39,016 nt of DNA from DATAQC01 sp046263055 (lineage in GTDB: Bacteria > Actinomycetota > Acidimicrobiia > Acidimicrobiales > AC-14): NCBI GenBank assembly GCA_046263055.1, contig JBHELO010000108.1:1-39016 (forward strand). The letters are read 5' to 3'. The position numbers and the translations under genes are program-made. Positions 22,205 to 31,241 of the stretch are shown piece after piece. The notes beneath the pieces are model-generated. The model searched no databases. It was not told the DNA's origin and worked only from the letters and a program-made list of their open reading frames with translations. The stretch's first letter is position 1, and each line of letters opens with the position of its first letter.

Positions 22205-25200
22205 GTGTCCGACGGCGGGAGGGAACCGGAACCGCCCGCGGTGGCGGCGACCGGCGAGGCGGCGACCGGCGAGGCGGCGGCCGGCGTCCCCGGGGCCGCC
22301 GGCCGCCGGTTGAGGGGGCGGGAGCCGGGCAGGCGCCGGGTCCCGTGGTTGGCGCTGGTCGCCTTCGCCCTCACCACCTTCGCCCTCATGCCCACGGCCC
22401 TTCTGGGCCTGCGCACCTTCGGGGCGGTGGACATGCTCGAGCCGTCCACGCCCTATCGGGAATCCATCGGCCGCCCGCCGGTGGTGAAGGCGTGGCTGCA
22501 GACCGACCAGGTCGAGGGCTTCCCGGAGAAGGTCTCGTTCTGGCAGGACCTGCGCCACGGGCATTTCCAGCAGTGGACCCGCCGGGTGGCCGGCGGCAGC
22601 CCCACCGGCGTGTTCCCGTTCAACGCCGTCCTATCTCCGTTCAGCATCGGGTTCGCCTTCCTGCCCGCCTGGTACGCCCTCAGCCTCTCGGCGGCGCTCG
22701 CCCTGGTGGCCTGCCAGGTCGGGATGTACCTGTTCCTGCGCCGCCTCGGGGTCGGGACCACGGTGGCCGTGCTGGGTGCGGTGGCCTACACGTTCTCGGG
22801 GGCCAACGTCGTCAACCTCCAGCGCGTCACCGCCCCGTTCGTGCTGCCGCTGCTGCTGTGGGCCACCGACCGCCTGGTCGCCCGGCCGTCCTGGCGCCGG
22901 GCGGCAGTGGCCGCCGCCCTGGTGGCGTGGACCTGGCTCGAGGGCTTCCCGTTCGCCTTCGTGGTGTGCGTCGGCGTGGCCGGGGCGTGGGGCCTGTGGC
23001 GGGCGGGCCGGGCCTGGTGGCGGGCCCCGGGCCAGGAGCGCACCGGTGGCGACCTGGTCCGCCGGTGGGCCTGGCTCGCAGCGGCGGGCGCATGGGGCGT
23101 GGCCATGGCCGCCTTCAGCATCGGCCCCACGCTCTACGAGATCTCCCGCCGGGGGACGCTGGACATCCGCAACTACGGCACCGCCCACCTGCCGCTCATG
23201 CAGTTCCTGGGGCTCTTCGAGACCCGGGCCCTCGGTCGGTGGCAGCAGGACCTGTGGACCGGCGCGCCGTACATCACCGAGTCGGGGACGACGATCGGCT
23301 TGATCGTGGCCGTCGGCGTGGGGGCGGCCTGCCTGGCCGCCGCCCGGCGGCGCCTGCGCCTGCGACCGGACGGCCTCGACGCCTGGGCCTTCTGGCTGGC
23401 GGTCGGGGGCGTGGCCACCCTGCTGACGTTCGCCAGCTCGCCGCTGCTGGCCGTGGCCGCCCACGTCCCCGGGCTGGCCCACAACCGCATGAGCCGGGCC
23501 CGCTTTCTCATCCCCCTGGCCACCGCGGTGGTGGCCGCCCTCGGCCTGGACGCCGCCCTGCCACGGGTTCACGCCCCGGGTGACGACGGCCGCCGGCCGG
23601 TGGGGAGGTGGTTGGCACTGGCCGCCCTGGCGGGGACGGCCGGCGCCTGCCTGATAGCGATGCCGCGATGGGTGGCACGGGGCCACCGGATGGGCCAGCT
23701 GCACACCACCATCGGGCCGCTGGCGATGGACGCCGCCGTCACCGTGGCCGCCGTGGCCCTGGTGGTGGTGGCCCTGCGCCGGCGGTCCATCGCGCCACCG
23801 TTGGCCCTGGCCGTGGTGGCCCTCCTGTGGATCCAGCTGGCGTGGCCCCTACGGGAGGTCACCCCGGCGGCACCGGTGTCGGACTTCTACCCGGCCACTG
23901 CCGCATCCCGGGCCATGGCCGCCCGGCTCGACGACCGATACCGGTTTGTCGGCGCCGGGCTGTCGGTCTTCTACAGCGGCTCCGCCCAGGTCCTCGGCCT
24001 CGACGACCTGCGGGGCTTCGCCCTGCGCACGACCGCCGGGCGCCGACTGGTGACGGCCGTCTCCCCCCACGCCTTCGACCTCGACCCGCTCAAGGTCCAG
24101 CTCCAGCGCGACCAGTGGAACCTCCTGTCGCCCGTCCTCGACGACCTGGCCGTCCGGTACTACGTGGACGACAGCTACACGTTCCCCCTGGGCGTCGTGC
24201 GGCGGTCGGAGACGGCCTTCGACCGCTGGGTCCCCGCCACCGACCCGTCCCTGGCCGCCGAGCCGTTGCGGGCCGGGGGACCGGTGGTGGGAGTGGCGGT
24301 GGCCATCCGGCCGTCGCCCACCTGCTCGGCCCGACCCGTCACCGTCGTGCTCCACAGCGGCGGCCGGGTGCTGGGCACCGCGTCCCGGCCGGCGTCGGAC
24401 GCCAAGGACACGTTCATGGCCCTGGCCATCGACGGCCAGGGCCTGGTGGCGGGCCAGCCCTACGGCCTCAGCGTGGAGAACCCGGGCCACGGCTGCACGG
24501 TGGAGGTGGGGGTCTCCGACGGCCCCAGCGGCACCTCGGTGGCGTCGTGGGAGCTGGGCCCCGACCCCGCCCTGCCGTTGCGCCTGGTCTCCGCCACTGC
24601 CGGCTGGGTCTACGAGCGGCCGTCGGCCTGGGAACTGGTCAGCGCCCACACCCGGTGGCGGGCCTTCCCCGACCAGGCGTCGCTGCTGGCCTGGCTGCAG
24701 TCCCGGCCTCCGGCCGACGCCGACGTGGCCGCCTACGTGGGGCCCGACCGCCCGGCGCCCGACAGCGGCGGGCCGCCGGCGGCCGCCCCCGTCACCGACG
24801 TCCACGTGGCCGACCAGTCGGTGGCCTTCTCGGCGGGCGCCGACGCCCCGTCGTTGGCGGTGCTGTCGGAGAACGCCGACCCCGGGTGGTCGGTGAGGGT
24901 GGACGGCCGGGCGACCGGGCTGACCAAGGTGGACGGCGCCCTCTCGGGCGTCTTCCTCCCTGCCGGGCAGCACCGGGTGGTGTTCTCGTACGCCGAGCCG
25001 GTGCTCCGGCCGGCGACCGTCACCACCGCGGTGGCGCTGTCAGCCGGGGCGGTGGCCGCCGCTCTGCCCACCGTGGCCGCCGCCCGCGGTCGCCGGGGTC
25101 GCCGGGGGCGCCGCCGCGGGCGCCGCCGGGAACGGCGCCCGGCCGGGGTCGCCCGGCCCCGGGGAATGACGTCGGGGACACACCCACCAGGAGGTCGGCC

Positions 25201-25315
25201 CACCAGCCCAGGGCAGCAGCCACCGCCACGAACGCCACCAGCAGGACCCACGCGGGGACCGGGGGGTGCCACCCGGAGCGGAACAGGTAGAAGACGCTCC
25301 CGTCGAAGCCGGTGA
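22205..25315 (+). CDS. Large YfhO-like membrane protein
   Basis: A 1036-residue protein with about a dozen membrane helices in the first 560 residues (VPWLALVAFALTTFALMPTA, AWYALSLSAALALVACQVGM, AVTVAAVALVVVALRR and others). An extracytoplasmic beta-rich region of about 370 residues and one last helix near 940 follow (TAVALSAGAVAAALPTVAA). SPFSIGFAFLPAWYAL and VFPFNAVLSP fit YfhO and related lipid-linked sugar transferases that modify surface polymers. The N-terminus carries a 15-bp repeat (ATGEA twice). After the last helix come about 75 Arg/Pro-rich residues that run antisense into the DUF2142 gene; this tail is probably not a functional domain. GTG 22205 has no clear ribosome site. The substrate is unknown. 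Confidence 0.8.
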   Translation: MSDGGREPEPPAVAATGEAATGEAAAGVPGAAGRRLRGREPGRRRVPWLALVAFALTTFALMPTALLGLRTFGAVDMLEPSTPYRESIGRPPVVKAWLQTDQVEGFPEKVSFWQDLRHGHFQQWTRRVAGGSPTGVFPFNAVLSPFSIGFAFLPAWYALSLSAALALVACQVGMYLFLRRLGVGTTVAVLGAVAYTFSGANVVNLQRVTAPFVLPLLLWATDRLVARPSWRRAAVAAALVAWTWLEGFPFAFVVCVGVAGAWGLWRAGRAWWRAPGQERTGGDLVRRWAWLAAAGAWGVAMAAFSIGPTLYEISRRGTLDIRNYGTAHLPLMQFLGLFETRALGRWQQDLWTGAPYITESGTTIGLIVAVGVGAACLAAARRRLRLRPDGLDAWAFWLAVGGVATLLTFASSPLLAVAAHVPGLAHNRMSRARFLIPLATAVVAALGLDAALPRVHAPGDDGRRPVGRWLALAALAGTAGACLIAMPRWVARGHRMGQLHTTIGPLAMDAAVTVAAVALVVVALRRRSIAPPLALAVVALLWIQLAWPLREVTPAAPVSDFYPATAASRAMAARLDDRYRFVGAGLSVFYSGSAQVLGLDDLRGFALRTTAGRRLVTAVSPHAFDLDPLKVQLQRDQWNLLSPVLDDLAVRYYVDDSYTFPLGVVRRSETAFDRWVPATDPSLAAEPLRAGGPVVGVAVAIRPSPTCSARPVTVVLHSGGRVLGTASRPASDAKDTFMALAIDGQGLVAGQPYGLSVENPGHGCTVEVGVSDGPSGTSVASWELGPDPALPLRLVSATAGWVYERPSAWELVSAHTRWRAFPDQASLLAWLQSRPPADADVAAYVGPDRPAPDSGGPPAAAPVTDVHVADQSVAFSAGADAPSLAVLSENADPGWSVRVDGRATGLTKVDGALSGVFLPAGQHRVVFSYAEPVLRPATVTTAVALSAGAVAAALPTVAAARGRRGRRGRRRGRRRERRPAGVARPRGMTSGTHPPGGRPTSPGQQPPPRTPPAGPTRGPGGATRSGTGRRRSRRSR

Positions 25316-26645
25316 CGTAGCGGCGGGTGCTCCACACGTGGGCCACCACTTCGCCCCCGCACGCCACCCAGATCAGGGCCCGGGCCGCCCGCCGCACCAG
25401 GGCGGCGACGGCCGGGGCGCCGGTGTCCACCAGCCAGCCGGCCAGGACCGGCACGCCAGCGGCCAGCGGCAGCGTATAGCGGCCCTGCCAGGGGAAGCCC
25501 GAGGTCCGGGCCCGGGCCGCCTCCAGGACGACGGGGACGGCGAAGGTGAGCACCGTGACCGCAGCCAGGGCCAGCAGCCCCCGCCGGGCGGCGGCCGTCA
25601 CCGCCAGGAGCCCCAGGCCGCCGAGGGCGGCCGTCCAGGCGAAGAGCAGCAGAGCGGGCGGCGGGGTGTCCAGCCACCCGAGCTGGCCGATCATCTCCCG
25701 GTACAGGCCCGTGAACCGCCCCGAGGAGGTCAGCAGGTCGCTCTTCAGCCCGTGGCCCTGGCCGGCGCCGTTGATGCCCACCAAGCTGTGGCGCAGCACC
25801 ACCCAGACCACGGTCGCGGCGGTGACCACCGCCACGGCCACCGCCGCCCGCACCACCCGCGGGTCGGCCGCCAGGGCCCGCACCGCCGGCCAACCGGCGG
25901 CAAGGGCCACCACCGCTCCCGCCAGGGCGACCCAGAGCGGCGAGATGGGCCGGCTGGTGGCCAGCACCGAGGCGGTGACGGCCGTCCTCGTGACCAGGCG
26001 GGTGGATGCCGCCGGGCCGTGGCGGACCAGGGCCAGGAGGGACGGCCACAGGGCGATGCCCGCCGCCACCTCGATGCCACTGGTGTTCACCGACCCGGCC
26101 AGGAAGGCGGCCATCGGCGTGACCGCCACCAGGGTGGCGGCCACCGTCATCCCCCGTCCCAGCGACGTGGCCGACATGAGCCCCGACGCCACCAGGGCGG
26201 CGCAGGCCAGGGCGCCGATCAGCCGCATGAGGCGCACGGCGGTGACCGACGGGGGCAGGAGCGACGGCAGCCCCAGCAGCAGGTAGGGCATCGGCGGGTA
26301 GCGGTCGAACTGGGTGGCGGCGTTTGCCGGGCGGGACGAGCCGCGGAGCCGGGGGGCGCACCCGGCGGGCTGGTCGATGAGGAACGCGTAGCAGTGCAAC
26401 GCGCCGTCGTCGGCGTTGGCGTACAGCTCGGGCACCCGCACCACCCGGTCCTCGCCCCCGATCTGGCCCCGGACCACGGCCGCCGCGTTGACGATGTGGG
26501 CGCCCTCGTCGGGGACGCTGAACAGGGGGCTGGCCAGGCTCCACAACGAGAACAGCAAGGCCAGCAACCCGAACGTCACCCACCACGACCGCCGGCCGCC
26601 GGCGGCCGCCACCAGCCGGCGCCGGGACGGGCCGCCTGGACGCAC
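25020..26645 (-). CDS. DUF2142 multi-spanning membrane protein
   Basis: 541 residues, about 11-12 membrane helices, GT-C-like layout. FGLLALLFSLWSLASPLFSV followed by PDEGAHIVNAAAVVRGQIGG is the DUF2142 hallmark, with the acidic DE in the first external loop. AFLAGSVNTSGIEVAAGIAL and WQGRYTLPLAAGVPVLAGW follow. The family is found in surface-glycan loci and is suspected to transfer sugars from polyprenyl carriers. The GTG start is leaderless (TAGGGT, 6 bases, GTG). The last helix ends near residue 484. The remaining Gly/Pro/Arg-rich tail lies within the 296-bp overlap with the convergent YfhO-like gene. Confidence 0.85.
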   Translation of the reverse strand: MRPGGPSRRRLVAAAGGRRSWWVTFGLLALLFSLWSLASPLFSVPDEGAHIVNAAAVVRGQIGGEDRVVRVPELYANADDGALHCYAFLIDQPAGCAPRLRGSSRPANAATQFDRYPPMPYLLLGLPSLLPPSVTAVRLMRLIGALACAALVASGLMSATSLGRGMTVAATLVAVTPMAAFLAGSVNTSGIEVAAGIALWPSLLALVRHGPAASTRLVTRTAVTASVLATSRPISPLWVALAGAVVALAAGWPAVRALAADPRVVRAAVAVAVVTAATVVWVVLRHSLVGINGAGQGHGLKSDLLTSSGRFTGLYREMIGQLGWLDTPPPALLLFAWTAALGGLGLLAVTAAARRGLLALAAVTVLTFAVPVVLEAARARTSGFPWQGRYTLPLAAGVPVLAGWLVDTGAPAVAALVRRAARALIWVACGGEVVAHVWSTRRYVTGFDGSVFYLFRSGWHPPVPAWVLLVAFVAVAAALGWWADLLVGVSPTSFPGAGRPRPGAVPGGARGGAPGDPGDRGRRPRWAERRPPPRLTAPPRW

Positions 26646-26651
26646 GGCGGC

Positions 26652-26657
26652 ACCCTA
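26652..26657 (-). promoter_or_regulatory. -10 element (TAGGGT), leaderless start of DUF2142 gene
   Basis: Minus strand: TAGGGT, exactly 6 bases (GCCGCC), GTG at 26645. Confidence 0.5.
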
Positions 26658-26700
26658 TCCGCCCGGGCGCCGTGCCACGAGGCGGGCCCGGCCGGTGGCC

Positions 26701-26706
26701 TACGCT
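26701..26706 (+). promoter_or_regulatory. -10 element (TACGCT) of the wzm transcript
   Basis: TACGCT predicts RNA from about 26713 and a 27-base leader with AAGGGG (26726-26731) eight bases before the ATG. It is divergent from the DUF2142 promoter. Confidence 0.4.
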
Positions 26707-26739
26707 CGGGCCGGCCGTCAAGCCGAAGGGGACCAGGAG

Positions 26740-27588
26740 ATGAAGGGCCAGACGAGGAGGCGCGTGACGACCTTCTCAGAGCTCTCCGCTTCCCGGGAGC
26801 TGATCAACAACCTCACGCTGCGGGAGCTGCGGGGCAAGTACAAGCGCTCGGTGCTCGGCTGGTCGTGGTCCCTGCTGAACCCGCTGGCCACCATGCTGAT
26901 CTTCACCATCGTGTTCCAGTTCTTCCTCAAGATCACGGTGCCGCCCGGGCGGCCGAGCGGCCTCCACTCCTTCGCCTTCTACCTGCTGGTCGGGCTGCTG
27001 CCGTGGAACTTCCTGTCCAACGGGCTCAACGGCTCGATGGGAGCACTGGTCGGCAACTCCAACCTCATCAAAAAGGTGTACTTCCCGCGCGAGGTCCTGG
27101 TGATCTCGAACGTGGCCTCCTGGGTGGTGTCGCTGCTGATCGAGATGGCCGTGCTGGGCGTGGCCCTGGTCATCGCCGGGAACTTCGTCGTTCCCTGGCT
27201 GGTGCCGATGATGGTGCTGCTCGTCATCCAGGCCGTGTACGTGCTGGGCATCGGGCTGGCCCTGTCCGTCCTCAACGTCTACTTCCGCGACGTCCAGCAC
27301 CTGCTCGGGATCCTCCTGCAGCTGTGGTTCTACGCCACACCGATCGTCTACCCCCTGACCGTGGTACCCGGCCACGCCCGGCTGCTGGGCCGGGTCGTCC
27401 CGGTGAGGACCTTGTACGGTCTCAACCCGATGGTCCGCTTCGTAGAGGCCTACCGGGACTGCCTCTACAACCTGCGCTTCCCACCCCTCGGCGACGTCGT
27501 CTACCTGGCCGTCACCGCCGGGGTCACCCTGGCCGTCGGCCTCGCCATCTTCGCCCGCCTGGAACCCAAGCTGGCCGAAGAGCTGTGA
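26740..27588 (+). CDS. wzm: ABC transporter permease of polysaccharide export (Wzm)
   Basis: 282-residue membrane subunit of the ABC-2 type that forms the export channel for lipid-linked glycan, partner of the ATPase at 20957. The amphipathic N-terminus LINNLTLRELRGKYKRSVLG and SWSLLNPLATMLIFTIVF are diagnostic of Wzm/TagG permeases. Six hydrophobic segments follow, with the gate-like LNVYFRDVQHLLGILLQLWFYATPIVYPL near 190-218. The ATG is supported by AAGGGG and AGGAG. The stop overlaps the start of the GT2-GT4 fusion (GTGA). That two transporter genes are split by two unrelated membrane genes, one on the other strand, suggests rearrangement of the locus. Confidence 0.93.
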   Translation: MKGQTRRRVTTFSELSASRELINNLTLRELRGKYKRSVLGWSWSLLNPLATMLIFTIVFQFFLKITVPPGRPSGLHSFAFYLLVGLLPWNFLSNGLNGSMGALVGNSNLIKKVYFPREVLVISNVASWVVSLLIEMAVLGVALVIAGNFVVPWLVPMMVLLVIQAVYVLGIGLALSVLNVYFRDVQHLLGILLQLWFYATPIVYPLTVVPGHARLLGRVVPVRTLYGLNPMVRFVEAYRDCLYNLRFPPLGDVVYLAVTAGVTLAVGLAIFARLEPKLAEEL

Positions 27589-29939
27589 GCGGGGGCTCCC
27601 GCCGGCGGCGCCTGCGGCCCCGCACCGTGTCGGTGGTGGTGGCCGACGACGGCTCGGGCTCCATCGGCGCAAGCCTCGACGCGCTGGCCGGCTGCGACCT
27701 GGGCGGGTGGGAGCTGGAGGTCCTGGTGGCCCCGGGGGGCGGGGCAGCGGCTCGCAACCAGCTCGCCGCCAAGGCCTCGGGGGCGTGCCTGGCCTTCCTC
27801 GGGGCGGGCGTCGAGCCGGATCCCGCCTGGCTGCGCGCCGCGCTGGACGCCCTGGAGCGGGACAGCACCCTGACCTGCGTCGCCAGCCGGGTCAGCGCCG
27901 CCGACGGCACGCCGGCGTGGTCCCCGTCGGTGACCTTCGCCGCCCGCCCGGGGACAGCGGCGCCCGCCTCCGAGCCGCCGCCGGCCGCCCTCCGGGACGT
28001 GCTGTGGGCATCGGCCGACGCCATGGTCCTGCGCACCCCGGCCTTCGGGGAAGCGGGCGGGTTCGACCCCTCCTTCGAGGGGCCGCTGGACGACCTCGAC
28101 CTGGGCTGGCGGCTTTGGATCGCCGGCCACCGGGTGGCGGAGGTGGCCGCGTCGTCGGTCCGGCGCACGCCACCCGATGCGGCGCCCGACCCTCGCCGGC
28201 GGTTCCTGGAGGAGCGCAACCGGCTGTCCACCGTCTTCAAGAACGTCGACGACGCCGGCCTGGCCGTCGCCCTGCCCGCCGCCCTCGCCCTGGCCGTGCA
28301 CCAGGCGGCGGTGGACGGCGGTGACCCCGACCCATCGGCGGGAGGCGATCCCGCCCCTCCGTCGCCCGAGCTGGCCGCCGCCGCCCGCGCCGTCGACGCC
28401 TTCGTACGCGCCCTCCCCGAGCTGGTGGAGGCCCGCCGGCGGGTGCAGGCCGGACGCCGGCGGTCCGACCTCGAGCTGCGGCCGTTGCTGGAGCCGTTGC
28501 CGGCACCGGGCGCCGACCACCCGCCGGCGGCGGCGCTGGTGGGCGAGGCGCTCGGCGCCCGGGCGCGCTTCGGCACCCGGCGGCGGATCGTCGTCGCCAC
28601 CTGCGACGCCATCACCGCCCGGATGGCCGGCCCCGCCATCCGGGCGTGGCAGATCGCCGGTGCCCTGGCCGCCGAGCACGACGTGCAGCTCGTGACCACC
28701 GGCGCGGCCACCATCTCCGACCCCCGGTTCGGGGTGCGGGCGGTGGACGACCGCCAGCTGGCGGAGCTGGAGGGCTGGTGCGACGTCTTCGTCTTCCAGG
28801 GCTGGGTGGCCACCGGGCGCCCCTTCCTGCTGTCGTCCACCAAGGTGCTGGTGGCCGACGTGTACGACCCCCTCCACCTCGAGCAGCTCGAGCAGGGCCG
28901 CGACGACGGGGAGGACGCCCGCCGGCGGGCGGTGCGCAACTCCACCGAGGTGCTCAACGAGCAGCTCCTGCGGGGCGACTTCTTCCTGTGCGCCAACGCC
29001 CGCCAGCGCGACTTCTGGCTGGGCCAGCTGGCGGCCCTCGGCCGGGTCAACCCCGAGACGTACGACGAGGACGCGACCCTGGCATCGCTGATCTCCATCG
29101 TGCCCTTCGGGATCGCCGACGCGCCGCCCGAGCACACCCGCCCGGCGGTGAAGGGGGTCGTCCCCGGCATCGCGGCGGACGACAAGGTGATCCTGTGGGG
29201 CGGCGGCATATACAACTGGTTCGACCCCCTCACCCTGCTGCGGGCCGTCGACCGCCTGCGCCGCCGCCAGCCGGCGGTGCGGCTGCTGTTCATGGGCCTG
29301 CGCCACCCCAACCCCGACATCCCCGAGATGCGCATGGCCAGCGCCACCCGGGGGCTGGCCGAGGAACTGGGCCTGACCGGCACCCACGTGTTCTTCAACG
29401 AGGGCTGGGTGCCCTACGACGAGCGCCAGAACCACCTGCTGGAGGCGGACGTCGGGGTCAGCACCCACATGGCCCACCTGGAGACGGCACTGTCGTCGCG
29501 CACCCGGATCCTGGACTACGTGTGGGCGTCGCTGCCGGTGGTGGCCACCGAGGGCGACGTGCTGTCCGCCATGGTGGCCGAGCGGGGCCTGGGCATCACC
29601 GTCCCTCCGGGCGACGTGGACGCCCTGGAGGCGGCCCTGTTCCGCCTCCTCGACGACGAGGGCTTGGCCAAGACGTGCCGGGAGAACGCCGCCGCCCTGG
29701 CCCCCGACCTGGCGTGGTCGGCCGTGCTGCGGCCGCTGGTGGACTTCTGCCGGCGGCCCCGCCGGGCACCGGACCTCATCCGCCGGCGGCCGGACGAGCG
29801 CGCCCCGGCACTGGTCCCCGCGCAGCAGGCCGCCGGGTGGCGCTCGGACGTCAGGATCGGCGTCGACCACCTGCGCGACGGCGGGCCCAGCCTGCTGGCG
29901 GCCAAGGCCTGGGCCCGGCTCCGCCGCCGCTGGGGCTGA
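27585..29939 (+). CDS. Fusion of a degenerate GT2 domain and a GT4 glycosyltransferase
   Basis: 784 residues. Domain 1 (about 12-230) has a GT2 layout: TVSVVVADDGSGSIGASLDA, AARNQLAAKASG, GGFDPSFEGPLDDLDLGWRLW. The metal-binding DxD block is replaced by FLGAGVEPDPAW, so this half is probably inactive. Domain 2 (about 325-740) is a GT4-like GT-B fold: RIVVATCDAITARMAGPAIR, VFVFQGWVATGRPFLL, VILWGGGIYNWFDPLTLLRA, HVFFNEGWVPYDERQNHLLE and SSRTRILDYVWASLPVVATEGD. Its start overlaps wzm by 4 bases. Coupling to the exporter permease suggests it acts late on the chain. The dead GT2 half may bind substrate or be structural. Confidence 0.88.
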   Translation: MSGGSRRRRLRPRTVSVVVADDGSGSIGASLDALAGCDLGGWELEVLVAPGGGAAARNQLAAKASGACLAFLGAGVEPDPAWLRAALDALERDSTLTCVASRVSAADGTPAWSPSVTFAARPGTAAPASEPPPAALRDVLWASADAMVLRTPAFGEAGGFDPSFEGPLDDLDLGWRLWIAGHRVAEVAASSVRRTPPDAAPDPRRRFLEERNRLSTVFKNVDDAGLAVALPAALALAVHQAAVDGGDPDPSAGGDPAPPSPELAAAARAVDAFVRALPELVEARRRVQAGRRRSDLELRPLLEPLPAPGADHPPAAALVGEALGARARFGTRRRIVVATCDAITARMAGPAIRAWQIAGALAAEHDVQLVTTGAATISDPRFGVRAVDDRQLAELEGWCDVFVFQGWVATGRPFLLSSTKVLVADVYDPLHLEQLEQGRDDGEDARRRAVRNSTEVLNEQLLRGDFFLCANARQRDFWLGQLAALGRVNPETYDEDATLASLISIVPFGIADAPPEHTRPAVKGVVPGIAADDKVILWGGGIYNWFDPLTLLRAVDRLRRRQPAVRLLFMGLRHPNPDIPEMRMASATRGLAEELGLTGTHVFFNEGWVPYDERQNHLLEADVGVSTHMAHLETALSSRTRILDYVWASLPVVATEGDVLSAMVAERGLGITVPPGDVDALEAALFRLLDDEGLAKTCRENAAALAPDLAWSAVLRPLVDFCRRPRRAPDLIRRRPDERAPALVPAQQAAGWRSDVRIGVDHLRDGGPSLLAAKAWARLRRRWG

Positions 29940-29953
29940 CCCGGGCGGCGCCG

Positions 29954-31117
29954 CTAGCTGGTGGTCATGGCCGCGTCGGGTGCCACCAGGTGGACCCACG
30001 TCTGGCCCGGCGGCAACACGATGGGCGCCCCCGACAGGTCGGTGTAGGTGGTGACGGCCTGGGGGGTGGGCTTGGACCACTTGGCCTTGACCATGGTGCC
30101 GCCGGCGAAGACCACGGCGTCGCCCGTCCCCCGGATCTCGGGGTACTTCACCTTGGAGTCCCCCTGGAACACCAGGTAGGGCGTCGTCTGCACGATCACG
30201 TTCTGGGGGGCGATCTGGGCGCCGCCCTCCAGCATGTGGGGCTTGCCGTCGGTGGAGCGCTTCCACGTGCCGCTGGCCTGGTCCCAGGCGTAGTCGGCCT
30301 TCACCCCGGGGGCGGGCGTGAGGCTGATGTGGGCGACGGGCGTGGCCCCCGAGGCCTTGAACTGCTGGCCGGGGCCCAAGAACGGGGAGAACGGCGGCGG
30401 GGCGGCGGAGCCCGGCGGTGCCTTGCCGAAGAGGCCGGCAGTGGTGGTGTACAGGTTGTGGGGAGCGGCCCGCCCGGCCCGGCGCTTCATGACGTCCGTG
30501 TCGTTCTCGGTGACCGCCTTCACCGGCGCGCCGGGGACGAGCGCCAGGACCGCCGGGGACCCCCCCGAGAAGGCGAGGACGCCCTTCATGGGGAAGACGA
30601 TCACCGGGTCGGCGGGGCGGACCGAGCGCACCGGGCCCACGGGATCGGCGTCGGTGGACTGGAAGATGACCACGAAGCGGGTGATGCCCTCGGTAAACTC
30701 CTCGTAGACCAGGTCCGCCTTGTCGATGCCGGCCTGCGGGCGCGCCTCCACGTTGTTGTCGATCTTCACCGCCACCGCGGCCCGGGCGGCGTTGGCGGGC
30801 ACGGTCACCGGGCGCCCGGTGAGGGGGTAGGTGGCCGACGTGGCGGCCGGGCTGGCGGGGGAGCCGCTCAGGGACTTGGCCTTGGGCTTGGACTTCGAGC
30901 AGGCCGCCCCCACCAGGGCCAGGACGGCGAGCACGGCCACCGCTGTGGTGCGCCGCCGGGCGGTGCCGGGCCGGGCGGCCGGGCGACGGGGGGATCGTGG
31001 GCAGATGGGGCTCAGCTGAGGTCCTCTCGGTCCGGCGGCAACTGGTGGCGGCCACTCGAGGTGGCGGCGGCCCGCCCGTGAACCGGCAGGTGCGGGGAGA
31101 GGCTGGTGCGGGGACAC
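29954..31117 (-). CDS. DUF3048 lipoprotein (YerB-like)
   Basis: Exported lipoprotein with two DUF3048 lobes. The lipobox LVGAAC ends a hydrophobic stretch (TTAVAVLAVLALVGAAC). The mature domain has AVKIDNNVEARPQAGIDKAD, VYEEFTEGITRFVVIFQS, VGPVRSVRPAD and, late, VVFAGGTMVKAKW with WVHLVAP. The function is unknown; Bacillus YerB is the named relative. GTG 31117 gives 387 residues but puts about 55 residues before the hydrophobic core, too long for a lipoprotein signal. A CTG at 31015 preceded by AGAGGA at a 6-base spacing would give a normal 38-residue signal, so the true start may be that rare codon. The two options differ by 34 residues. Confidence 0.82.
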   Translation of the reverse strand: MSPHQPLPAPAGSRAGRRHLEWPPPVAAGPRGPQLSPICPRSPRRPAARPGTARRRTTAVAVLAVLALVGAACSKSKPKAKSLSGSPASPAATSATYPLTGRPVTVPANAARAAVAVKIDNNVEARPQAGIDKADLVYEEFTEGITRFVVIFQSTDADPVGPVRSVRPADPVIVFPMKGVLAFSGGSPAVLALVPGAPVKAVTENDTDVMKRRAGRAAPHNLYTTTAGLFGKAPPGSAAPPPFSPFLGPGQQFKASGATPVAHISLTPAPGVKADYAWDQASGTWKRSTDGKPHMLEGGAQIAPQNVIVQTTPYLVFQGDSKVKYPEIRGTGDAVVFAGGTMVKAKWSKPTPQAVTTYTDLSGAPIVLPPGQTWVHLVAPDAAMTTS

Positions 31118-31135
31118 CCGGCGGGACCGCCGTCC

Positions 31136-31141
31136 AGCGTA
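31136..31141 (-). promoter_or_regulatory. -10 element (TACGCT) of the DUF3048 gene
   Basis: Minus-strand TACGCT, predicting RNA from about 31128. That is just upstream of GTG 31117 and about 110 bases upstream of the possible CTG start. Confidence 0.35.
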
Positions 31142-31226
31142 TGTGATGGGCGCCGCACGGTCGCGGCACGCGCCAGTAACGCCGGCCATCGGCCCGCTGG
31201 CAGTCGGCGGCGGGACACGGAGCTTG

Positions 31227-31232
31227 TACCGT
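31227..31232 (+). promoter_or_regulatory. -10 element (TACCGT) upstream of the 26-codon ORF and GT2
   Basis: TACCGT ends 9 bases before ATG 31242. RNA would begin near 31239, giving a leader of only about 3 bases to that ATG but about 80 bases to the glycosyltransferase GTG. Confidence 0.4.
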
Positions 31233-31241
31233 CTCGTCTCG

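Noticed and set aside
25266..27584. A very long plus-strand extension in front of the GT2-GT4 fusion
   Set aside because: It reads antisense to DUF2142 and out of frame with wzm as His/Gln/Arg-rich nonsense. GTG 27585 with GTGA coupling is the real start.
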